From NCBI GenBank assembly GCA_019683615.1, contig JADGIC010000004.1:1-44344 (forward strand): DNA of 44,344 nt, written 5' to 3'. The notes under the pieces were generated by a model. That model ran no database searches. It saw nothing but the letters and a program-made list of their open reading frames with translations, and was not told where the DNA came from. Origin of the DNA: Alicyclobacillaceae bacterium. Lineage in GTDB: Bacteria > Bacillota > Bacilli > Alicyclobacillales > Alicyclobacillaceae. Positions within the stretch are counted from its first letter, which is position 1. Each line of letters opens with the position of its first letter. Shown here piece by piece: positions 36,138-42,553 of the stretch. The position numbers and the translations under genes were made by a program.

Positions 36138-36923
36138 TCAGCGCGGCCGGCTGCGGACGGTTCCGGCCAGGAGGGCGGCCGCCAACGCGAGCCAGACCAA
36201 AGCGGACGCGGCCGGGCGGATGCCGTCGAGGCCGTCCAGGTTGAACTGCACCCACAGCGCGATGGGCACGGTGTACGGGTGGTAGCTGACAATGGCAGTG
36301 GCTCCAAACTCGCCTACAGCCCGGGCGAACGTCAGGCCCAGGCCGGCGAGCACCGCTCGTCTGGCGCACGGCAGCGCCACGTGCCAGAACACGTCCCAAG
36401 CTTGGCCGCCCATCAGCACGGTGGCTTCAATCAGCTCTTCGGGCACCGATTCAAACCCGGCTTTCGCCGCCAACATCAAAAACGGGCAGGCGACGAACGT
36501 CTGGGCGAGGACGACACCGGCGAGGCTGCCGGTCAACGGCCACCCGCGCGCGGCGAACCACTCGCCCAGGGCCGTCTCCGGCCCGTACAGCTCCAGTTGA
36601 GCAATGCCTCCCACCACCGGCGGCAACAGCACGGGCAACAGCAGCAACGCGTTCCACAGGCGCCGGGTCAACCGGCGGCAGCGTGACAGAGCGAAGGCGG
36701 ACGGGAGCCCGAAAACGGCAGACAGAGCCGTGGTCCACAGGGCGGCCACGGCAGACGTGGCGAAGGCGGCGCGCAGGTTCGCATCGGCCGGCAGTCTGAC
36801 CACGTCGGTCCAGCGCGTGGTGCCAAGCAGGTGGATCAACGGAGCGGCGATGTACACCGCCGGTACGGCGGCCAAAACGGCCAGCAAGGCGTTGCTCAAC
36901 CGGTTCAACCGCCGCCCACCCAC
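36138..36923 (-). CDS. Molybdate/tungstate-type ABC permease (ModB/WtpB-like)
   Basis: Membrane subunit of an oxyanion importer, 261 aa with about five to six membrane segments. The binding-protein-dependent transport signature, which contacts the ATPase, is EELIEATVLMGGQAWDVFWHVALPCARRAVLAG. GLTFARAVGEFGATAIV is characteristic of molybdate, tungstate and sulfate permeases. GTG 36923 overlaps the preceding modA-like gene by 19 nt. No ATPase gene accompanies it, so it must borrow one encoded elsewhere. Confidence 0.88.
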   Translation of the reverse strand: MGGRRLNRLSNALLAVLAAVPAVYIAAPLIHLLGTTRWTDVVRLPADANLRAAFATSAVAALWTTALSAVFGLPSAFALSRCRRLTRRLWNALLLLPVLLPPVVGGIAQLELYGPETALGEWFAARGWPLTGSLAGVVLAQTFVACPFLMLAAKAGFESVPEELIEATVLMGGQAWDVFWHVALPCARRAVLAGLGLTFARAVGEFGATAIVSYHPYTVPIALWVQFNLDGLDGIRPAASALVWLALAAALLAGTVRSRPR

Positions 36924-37903
36924 CGTGGCCGCTTCACGCGAAAGCCGCCTTCAGCCAGGAATGCACGGCCGCGGCTGCCCAACAAGAAGTTGACAAACTG
37001 CTGCGCGCCTGCCCGGTTTACGGCTTCCGCCGGGATGGCGACCGTGAATTGAATCGGGGCGCCCCTGTACGTCCGGCCGGCGACAGTGGCCGCCGCCGTG
37101 CGGTAGACGTTGGCGAAGCGCGGATCCCCCAGGTTGACAGCCGCCGGTAGCGGGATGTACGGCAAACCCCAGGCGACGGCCTCGTGCCGGTAGGCGACGG
37201 CTGCGTCCATCTGGCCGCCTGACAAGCGGGCGAGCAGCGTTTCCTCCGGGTAAATTTGCGCGGGATTGTCCGGGGAACCGGCCACGGCCCGCAATAAGTC
37301 GGGCTTGTGGTAGTAGCGGGCGGCGAGTTCGAGCATCAGCAGCGCCCGCACACCCTTCGGATCGAGCCGGGGGTCGGTCCGGCCAAACTGAATGCCGGGG
37401 GTCTCCAAGACCTGGTACCACGGTGTCCGCCCGGCGGCGGCCGCCCGCAACTGGCGCGCGAACCGGCTGTGCGGCGAAAAGGCGATGACCAGCTCGTCCG
37501 CGGCGAACACGGCGTAGCGGGTGACCAAGTGGCGGTTGCTCGGCCCCATCAACAATTGGCGGTCGACGGCGGGGTCCGCGCTGATGAACACGTCCGGTCG
37601 CCGCAGCCCGGCGCGGATGAGTTGCGCCAACTCGGTGGATCCACCCGCCTCGCCAGTGAACCGCTGTCCCGTCGCCGTGGCGAAGGCGGGGCCGATGTGC
37701 TTCTCCATCACTTCCGCCAGAGAGGCTGCGTACAGCACAGACACCACTGAGCCCGCGGTGCGTGCCGCGGGCCCGCCTTTTCCGGACCGGGAGGATGGGG
37801 GCGCGTGGCGGTCCGGGTGACATCCGGACACTGCGAAAACGGCTATCGCCAGGACAGCCAACCATCCTCGCCAAGTGCAGCGCGGTTTGTCAGGCGCGGG
37901 CAA
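36905..37903 (-). CDS. Molybdate/tungstate-binding lipoprotein (ModA/WtpA-like)
   Basis: Captures molybdate or tungstate for the following permease. The frame is open further upstream, but TTG 37903 lies 7 nt after GGAGGG inside the end of tenA, giving 332 aa. The signal peptide is LAVLAIAVFAVSGC, with lipobox Cys. The mature part is a type II binding protein: VLYAASLAEVMEKHIGPAF, GGSTELAQLIRAGLRRPDVFISADP, ELVIAFSP, GIQFGRTDPRLDPKGVRALLMLELA and MDAAVAYRHEAVAWGLPYIPLP. The FGRTDPRLDPKG region is especially WtpA-like, favouring tungstate/molybdate binding. It overlaps tenA by 14 nt and modB by 19 nt. Confidence 0.88.
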   Translation of the reverse strand: MPAPDKPRCTWRGWLAVLAIAVFAVSGCHPDRHAPPSSRSGKGGPAARTAGSVVSVLYAASLAEVMEKHIGPAFATATGQRFTGEAGGSTELAQLIRAGLRRPDVFISADPAVDRQLLMGPSNRHLVTRYAVFAADELVIAFSPHSRFARQLRAAAAGRTPWYQVLETPGIQFGRTDPRLDPKGVRALLMLELAARYYHKPDLLRAVAGSPDNPAQIYPEETLLARLSGGQMDAAVAYRHEAVAWGLPYIPLPAAVNLGDPRFANVYRTAAATVAGRTYRGAPIQFTVAIPAEAVNRAGAQQFVNFLLGSRGRAFLAEGGFRVKRPRWVGGG

Positions 37904-38555
37904 AGGGCCAACCCTCCAAGTGGTACGCCATGTCCCAAAAGCGCAGCTCATAGTAACTGGAAATCAGAAAGTGGCGTTCCATCAACCGGCGTTCGGCTTC
38001 GCCCGCGCGTTCGGACAACTGGTTCAGCCGGTCGATTTGTTCCCTCACCAGTTCCCCAAACCACTCTTCGCCGTATGTGGCGATCCACTTGTCGTAGACC
38101 GGATGGTTTGGCTGACTCCCCCTGTAGCGCAAGCCGATTTCCCAGTACAGCCAATAGCAGGGCAGGATGGCCGCCACGATTTCCCCAACCGTACCCCGGT
38201 CCGCGACCGACAACAAATGCGTCGTGTACTGGTAGTTCGTGGGCGCTGGCAGAAAATCGCCATCTCGCTGGATGCCGAGCATGCCGAAAAACGTCTGGTG
38301 CAGCTGATGCTCTGCTTCGGCGGTGCTCTGAGCGTGATATGCCAGCCGCCCGGCCGTCTGCAGGTCATCCGCCTTACTGGCAGCGCGCGCTTGAACACGG
38401 GCGAACACGGTCAAATAATACGAGTCGTTGAGGACGTAATGGATGAACTTTTCGGTTGGCAGCGTACCTTCCGCCAGCTCCTGCACGAACGGGTGCTCGA
38501 AGCTCTGCTGCCACAGGTCGTTGGCGCGGGTGCGCAACATGTCCGCAAACGTCAT
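37890..38555 (-). CDS. tenA: TenA-family aminopyrimidine aminohydrolase (thiaminase II)
   Basis: Hydrolyses degraded thiamine products such as aminomethylpyrimidine for salvage to HMP, and can cleave thiamine. The 221-aa all-helical protein is of family length. The catalytic Cys is Cys133 in AILPCYWLYWEIG; the conserved Asp44 lies in YVLNDSYYLTVFARV, and a Glu in FLISSYYELRFWDMAY near the C-terminus completes the site. Its TTYH-like segments and YHAQSTAEAEHQLH also match TenA. No TPP riboswitch was seen upstream, and no other thiamine gene is in the window. Confidence 0.93.
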   Translation of the reverse strand: MTFADMLRTRANDLWQQSFEHPFVQELAEGTLPTEKFIHYVLNDSYYLTVFARVQARAASKADDLQTAGRLAYHAQSTAEAEHQLHQTFFGMLGIQRDGDFLPAPTNYQYTTHLLSVADRGTVGEIVAAILPCYWLYWEIGLRYRGSQPNHPVYDKWIATYGEEWFGELVREQIDRLNQLSERAGEAERRLMERHFLISSYYELRFWDMAYHLEGWPFARA

Positions 38556-38609
38556 GCGCGTGTCACCCCCGTCGGCAGAATTCGAGGAAGGTTGTGTCGT
38601 GTGACCGCG

Positions 38610-39008
38610 TTACGTACGTGGCAGTGCGTAGCGGCCGCCACGCACGTCAAAGCCGGCGGCGGACAGGTCACGGAAGACCTCTTCCATGCGGCGTTGTGCG
38701 CGCAGGCGCGGTTCGTCGTGATCCAAAACCGGGTCGGTGCTGGCGGCGGTGGCGATATTTTCCTTGTACTCGTAGAGGGTGTAGCCGGATGCGTCCAGCG
38801 CGGTGACGTACAGCGTCAACGTCACGTAAAACACGAACGACAACTCGCTGGCCCTCGCCTCTTCAAAGACGTCGAGCCTGACTCCCCGCACCTGCTCCAA
38901 CGCCAAGTCGTCCATCAGGTGGCGCAGGGAGGGATATTCAACTTTCTGGTATGCACGGGCGTGCGGCAACGGAAGCACATTGGACCCATCACGCTCGGAA
39001 CGGGACAT
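38610..39008 (-). CDS. Uncharacterised 132-aa protein, first gene of the tenA cluster
   Basis: ATG 39008 sits 7 nt after a perfect AGGAGG, with a good promoter upstream, so this is a real, well-expressed gene. The product is soluble with no signal peptide. It carries LRHLMDDLALEQVRGVRLDVFEEARASELSFVFYVTLTLYVTALDASGYTLYEYKENIA, then an acidic/basic helix (DEPRLRAQRRMEEVFRDLSAAGFDVRGG). The pattern suggests a helix, a beta sheet of several strands, then a helix. No family was recognised. It ends 54 nt before tenA and is probably cotranscribed with it. Confidence 0.75.
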   Translation of the reverse strand: MSRSERDGSNVLPLPHARAYQKVEYPSLRHLMDDLALEQVRGVRLDVFEEARASELSFVFYVTLTLYVTALDASGYTLYEYKENIATAASTDPVLDHDEPRLRAQRRMEEVFRDLSAAGFDVRGGRYALPRT

Positions 39009-39074
39009 CGGAGGTCCTCCTCGCTCGGCGCGCCGTGACCGTGGTGGGCCGTGGCACGATGCGGTTTTGTACCT

Positions 39075-39103
39075 ATGATACGTGCAGGCTGACAGGTTGG
39101 CAA
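39075..39103 (-). promoter_or_regulatory. Promoter of the tenA/modAB/glcD cluster
   Basis: On the minus strand TTGCCA (39103-39098) and TATCAT (39080-39075) are separated by 17 nt. The predicted leader is about 60 nt, too short for a TPP or Moco riboswitch. Confidence 0.65.
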
Positions 39104-39155
39104 GGCATCCCATGCTGGATTTGTGTGAAAAGTGCAACACATCGCCGCCGCCACT

Positions 39156-39177
39156 GCTCCGGTCAGGTGGCCGGAGC
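39156..39177 (-). terminator. Hairpin after purA
   Basis: On the minus strand GCTCCGG and CCGGAGC form a perfect 7-bp stem around an 8-nt loop, starting just after the purA stop. There is no T-run. The remaining gap to 39008 holds only the next promoter. Confidence 0.4.
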
Positions 39178-39180
39178 GCT

Positions 39181-40443
39181 TCACGGCTGCCGGACGATGG
39201 TCTGCCCGCGTGCGGGCCCGACCGAGATGTAGCGCACCGGGACTTCCACCAGCTCCTCGATCCGCTCGACAAACCGCCGGGCGGCTGCCGGCAGGTCGCC
39301 GTAGCGCTTGCATTCCGACAAGTCTTCAGACCAGCCGGGCAGTTCCTCGTAGCACGGCTTCACCTGTTCCAGCAGGTAGGCGGGCAACGGCATGTCGTAC
39401 GTGCGGTCGCCCAACTCGTAGTGCGTGCACAGGCGCACCGTCGGCAGTCCGCTCAACACGTCCAACTTCATCAGCGCCAGCTCTGTGTAGCCGTTCAGCC
39501 ACGCGCCGTACCGCAGCGCCGGCACGTCCAGCCAACCGCACGCCCGCCGGCGCCCCGTCGTCGCGCCGTACTCGTGTCCTTTTTCCTGCAGGAAGGCGCC
39601 TATCTCGTCGTCCAGCCGCGTTGGAAACGGGCCTTCGCCGACGGCCGTCGTGTACGCCTTGGTGATGCCGGTGACGCGGTCGATGGCGGTCGGCGGGATG
39701 CCGGCGCCTGCCGAAGTGCCGCCGGCGATGGGCGACGACGACGTGACGTACGGGTAGGTGCCCCAGTCCAGGTCGCGCATGATGCCGAGCTGCCCTTCCA
39801 GCAGCACGTGGCGGCCGGAGCGGACAGCTTCGCGGACGAGCGGGATGGTGTCGCGGATGTGGGGCAAAAGGACCTCGCGCGCCGCCATCAATTCCGTCCA
39901 CATGGCGTCAAACGAGCCCATGTCCGCCAATTCGGGAATCTGCCTCAACTTGCCTTCGTACGCGCGCTGCAGCCGTTCGCGGAAGCGGGCGGTATCGCGC
40001 ATCTCGCCGATTTGCAGGCCGAACCGCCCCACCTTGTCCTGGTAGGCCGGGCCTACGCCCTGCAAGGTTGTCCCCACCTTTTTCGATCTCGTCTGCTCCT
40101 CGTATTGATCCTGCCAGATGTGGTAGGGCAAGACGAGGTGCGCTCGCTCCGAGATGACCAGGCGCTTCGTCGGGATCCCGGCCTGCTCCAGCTTCTGCAG
40201 CTCCCGCACCAGGTTCATCGGGTTCACCACGACACCCGCGCCAAGTACGCAGTCCGTATCCGGGTTGAAGATGCCTGAAGGGACCAGGTGCAGGGCGAAC
40301 TTGCCGTGCTCGTTGACGATGGTGTGGCCGGCGTTGCCTCCGCCCTGGTAACGGATCACCATGTCGGCCTGCACCGCGAAGTAATCGACCATCTTCCCTT
40401 TGCCTTCGTCGCCGAACTGAGCGCCGACAACCGCGTGAACCAA
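39181..40443 (-). CDS. purA: Adenylosuccinate synthetase, divergent subtype
   Basis: Joins IMP and aspartate with GTP hydrolysis to make adenylosuccinate for AMP synthesis. TTG 40443, 6 nt after AAAGGAGGA, gives MVHAVVGAQFGDEGKGK and 420 aa, the normal size. The catalytic Asp12 and P-loop are present, with GGGNAGHT, VGTTLQGVGPAYQDKVGR and TTGRRRACGWLD. The usual EGAQG motif reads EGQLG (216-220), so the IMP-contacting Gln is replaced by Leu, and the TTRVG motif reads TTAVG (Ala267). It is clearly PurA, but from a subgroup with a changed nucleotide pocket. It is transcribed away from the LysR gene. Confidence 0.92.
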   Translation of the reverse strand: MVHAVVGAQFGDEGKGKMVDYFAVQADMVIRYQGGGNAGHTIVNEHGKFALHLVPSGIFNPDTDCVLGAGVVVNPMNLVRELQKLEQAGIPTKRLVISERAHLVLPYHIWQDQYEEQTRSKKVGTTLQGVGPAYQDKVGRFGLQIGEMRDTARFRERLQRAYEGKLRQIPELADMGSFDAMWTELMAAREVLLPHIRDTIPLVREAVRSGRHVLLEGQLGIMRDLDWGTYPYVTSSSPIAGGTSAGAGIPPTAIDRVTGITKAYTTAVGEGPFPTRLDDEIGAFLQEKGHEYGATTGRRRACGWLDVPALRYGAWLNGYTELALMKLDVLSGLPTVRLCTHYELGDRTYDMPLPAYLLEQVKPCYEELPGWSEDLSECKRYGDLPAAARRFVERIEELVEVPVRYISVGPARGQTIVRQP

Positions 40444-40519
40444 CCGGGTTCCTCCTTTGCACCAGGATGCCATGATTCAGTGTACGAGCGGACCATATAT
40501 GTGTAAAATTGATTTATCG

Positions 40520-40532
40520 TATAGACTATATA
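40520..40532. promoter_or_regulatory. Possible LysR-type box in the purA/lysR divergent gap
   Basis: TATAGACTATATA has the T-N11-A form of LysR boxes and contains the 11-bp palindrome TATAGACTATA. It lies in the AT-rich centre of the 167-nt gap between the divergent starts, which must hold both promoters. Confidence 0.4.
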
Positions 40533-40610
40533 CAGAATGCGCATATTTGGCTAACGGTTGGCCCGCGCTCTGCGGCGCCCGGAATTCCCGCCAATCCCCG
40601 GAGGAACGCC

Positions 40611-41591
40611 ATGGACGAAATGTACCGGACGTTCGTCCGCATCGTGGAGAGCCAAACGCTGGTCAAGGCGGCCGAGGCTCTCCATGTCACGCAACCCACC
40701 TTGACGCGCCACATTCACCAGTTGGAACAGCGCGTCGGACTACCATTGTTTGATCGCAGCGGCAAGCGGTTGACGCTGAACCGCGCCGGCGAGCTGATGT
40801 ACGAGTACGCCAAGCGCTGCATCGCCTTGGAGGAGCGGATGCGCGACGAACTGGGTCAGCTGGCCGACCCGGAAGTCGGCACAGTACTGGTAGGTGCCGG
40901 TTTGACGCCGTCCATCTATCTGCTGCCGCCGGTGTTCGCCGAATACCGGCTGCGTCATCCGAAGGTCAAGTTCCAGGTGCGGACGGGATCGTCACGTCAG
41001 GTGTGTGCGATGTTGGCTCAGCGCGAAGTTGACATCGGCATCGTCACCACAGTGGAAGACGGGCCGGACTGGGTGCTGACTCCGCTGATCCAGGACGACC
41101 TGCTGTTGGTAGTGTCTCCAAACCACCCGCTGGCAACCGCCGGCCCGGTGTCGATGCGGACGGTGTGCCGCCATCCGTTTGTGCTGATGCGGGAAGGGTC
41201 CGGGCTCCGGCGCATCGTCAGCGAATTGGCGGCACAGCACGGGGTGTCCCTGGAGGTGGCCATGGAGACGGACAGCCTAGAGAGCATGAACCGGCTGGTC
41301 CAGCACGGGGTTGGTGTGGCTGTGTTGCCGAGGTCTTCGGTCCAGGACGACATCGCGGAAAGCCGGTTGGTGGTTGTCGAGCTGACTGAGCCGCTGCCTT
41401 CCCGGACCATCACGCTGGTCGCCCGGCGCGGTCTGATGCCCGCCTGTGCCGCTCAGTTTGCGGAGGTGCTGCCCGTCCTGGCGGGACTGGCCGCCGAGCG
41501 GCGCCATCCCGCGCCCACCCCGGTGCACCCGGCAGCGCATGGCGGGGCACAAAACGGAGCGAAGGAACGAGGAGGGGGCCGGCGTGGCTGA
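40611..41591 (+). CDS. LysR-family transcriptional regulator
   Basis: A ligand-responsive regulator of 326 aa. ATG 40611 follows GGAGG; an upstream extension of the frame is ignored. The winged helix is MDEMYRTFVRIVESQTLVKAAEALHVTQPTLTRHIHQLEQRVGLPLFDRSGKRLTLNRAG, and the C-terminal effector domain begins at GTVLVGAGLTPSIYLLPPVFAEYR. It is divergent from purA, with a LysR-like box between, so it may control purA or itself. The next gene overlaps it by 8 nt, so the two are coexpressed. The last 30 or so residues are low-complexity (Pro/Ala/Gly). Confidence 0.92.
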   Translation: MDEMYRTFVRIVESQTLVKAAEALHVTQPTLTRHIHQLEQRVGLPLFDRSGKRLTLNRAGELMYEYAKRCIALEERMRDELGQLADPEVGTVLVGAGLTPSIYLLPPVFAEYRLRHPKVKFQVRTGSSRQVCAMLAQREVDIGIVTTVEDGPDWVLTPLIQDDLLLVVSPNHPLATAGPVSMRTVCRHPFVLMREGSGLRRIVSELAAQHGVSLEVAMETDSLESMNRLVQHGVGVAVLPRSSVQDDIAESRLVVVELTEPLPSRTITLVARRGLMPACAAQFAEVLPVLAGLAAERRHPAPTPVHPAAHGGAQNGAKERGGGRRG

Positions 41592-42387
41592 ACAGGTACC
41601 ACTGCGCGCAGGCGATGTGGTGGAGTGCACGTGGTTGGAGGATGGTGACGACAGTCAACGGAACGTGGACCTGGACGTGCAACTGGGCGCGGATGTCGGG
41701 GCCGGCCGCCGTCCGCCCACGGTGCGGTTGTGGCGCGCTGCGCCCGGCCTTGGCATTGGCGTCAGCCGCCGGGACGTGGCGACCGACGCGGCCTGTGCGG
41801 CCGCTCAGCGCTTGCGGCAACATGGTGTCGACGTCGTCGTCCGGCAGACCGGGGGGACCGCCGTCCCGCAAGGTGAGGGCGTGTTCCACGTGTCGTGGCT
41901 GTTGCCGCGCCCGGCTGGAGGGGCGACGACCGACCAGTACTACCACTTGTTGTGCGACCCGCTGGTGAGTTGGCTCCGCTCGTTCCACGTCGAAGCGACC
42001 ACGGGCCCGTTGCCTGGCAGCTACTGTGACGGGCGCTACAACGTGCTCGCCGGCGGCCGAAAGCTGGCGGGCACCGCGCAAGCCTGGAAAGGCGGATTGG
42101 CCGGCTTGCCTTCCAGTCGTCCCGGTTTCGTGCTCGCGCACGCGTGCGTGACCGTCATGGCAGACCATGAACTGGCGGCCGTTTGGATCAACCGGTTTTA
42201 TGAATGGGCCGGTCAGCCGTGGCGTGTGACGGCGGAAACCGGCGTCAACCTTGCGGACCTGGTACCCGCGGCGTTCGCGGGGCAGGGAGCGGCGGCGGCC
42301 ACGGAGCGGGCGGTGCGGTCGTTCGCTGGCCACCTCGGCGAGTGGCTGTCCCGGCGCGGGGTGCGGTGGCGGACGACGCCAATGTGA
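41584..42387 (+). CDS. Lipoate/octanoate protein ligase-transferase-like protein (BPL/LplA fold)
   Basis: A 267-aa protein starting at GTG 41584 after GGAGGGGG, inside the end of lysR. It shows the biotin/lipoate ligase (PF03099-type) landmarks in order: VVVRQTGGTAVPQGEGVFHVSWLLP (RRTGGxxV), GSYCDGRYNVLAGGRKLAGTAQAWKGG with the catalytic-type Lys (GRKIxGxAQ), and VLAHACVTVMAD (HG-like). Family roles are attaching lipoate or octanoate to, or moving it between, GcvH and 2-oxoacid dehydrogenase E2 domains (LplA, LipM, LipL). It lacks the C-terminal accessory domain of E. coli LplA. The substrate is unassigned. Confidence 0.78.
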   Translation: MAEQVPLRAGDVVECTWLEDGDDSQRNVDLDVQLGADVGAGRRPPTVRLWRAAPGLGIGVSRRDVATDAACAAAQRLRQHGVDVVVRQTGGTAVPQGEGVFHVSWLLPRPAGGATTDQYYHLLCDPLVSWLRSFHVEATTGPLPGSYCDGRYNVLAGGRKLAGTAQAWKGGLAGLPSSRPGFVLAHACVTVMADHELAAVWINRFYEWAGQPWRVTAETGVNLADLVPAAFAGQGAAAATERAVRSFAGHLGEWLSRRGVRWRTTPM

Positions 42388-42416
42388 GGTTTGGTGACAG
42401 AAGCGAACGGCGGAAA

Positions 42417-42447
42417 TTGTCGAAAAACGTAAAGATCATGGTAAAAT
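42417..42447 (+). promoter_or_regulatory. Promoter of the family 5 solute-binding protein gene
   Basis: TTGTCG (42417-42422) is followed after 19 nt by TAAAAT (42442-42447), preceded by TGG (extended -10). The leader is about 100 nt. Confidence 0.6.
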
Positions 42448-42471
42448 GAAAGACAAGCCACCGACGATGCG

Positions 42472-42546
42472 GGAGTTTAACTCCAAATGCAGACGGACCA
42501 GCGCTGCCTTGGAGTTTCCAGTGAATTGTGACAGTTAAAGGGAGTT
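42472..42546 (+). promoter_or_regulatory. Structured leader with three GGAGTT copies and one AACTCC
   Basis: GGAGTTTAACTCC (42472-42484) is a perfect 13-bp palindrome. CTCCAA (42481-42486) can instead pair with TTGGAG (42509-42514), with inner GCAG/CTGC. A third GGAGTT (42541-42546) lies in the Shine-Dalgarno region. The single AACTCC (42479-42484) can thus pair with any of three partners, one of which would hide the ribosome site. Confidence 0.4.
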
Positions 42547-42553
42547 GTTCGAC

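Noticed and set aside
38556-39075. TPP or molybdenum-cofactor riboswitch before the tenA/modA cluster
   Set aside because: No CUGAGA or related TPP core was seen, and the predicted leader is only about 60 nt.
39181-40443. PurZ-like enzyme for modified (Z) DNA
   Set aside because: The catalytic Asp of PurA is kept (GDEGKGK), and no phage genes are nearby.
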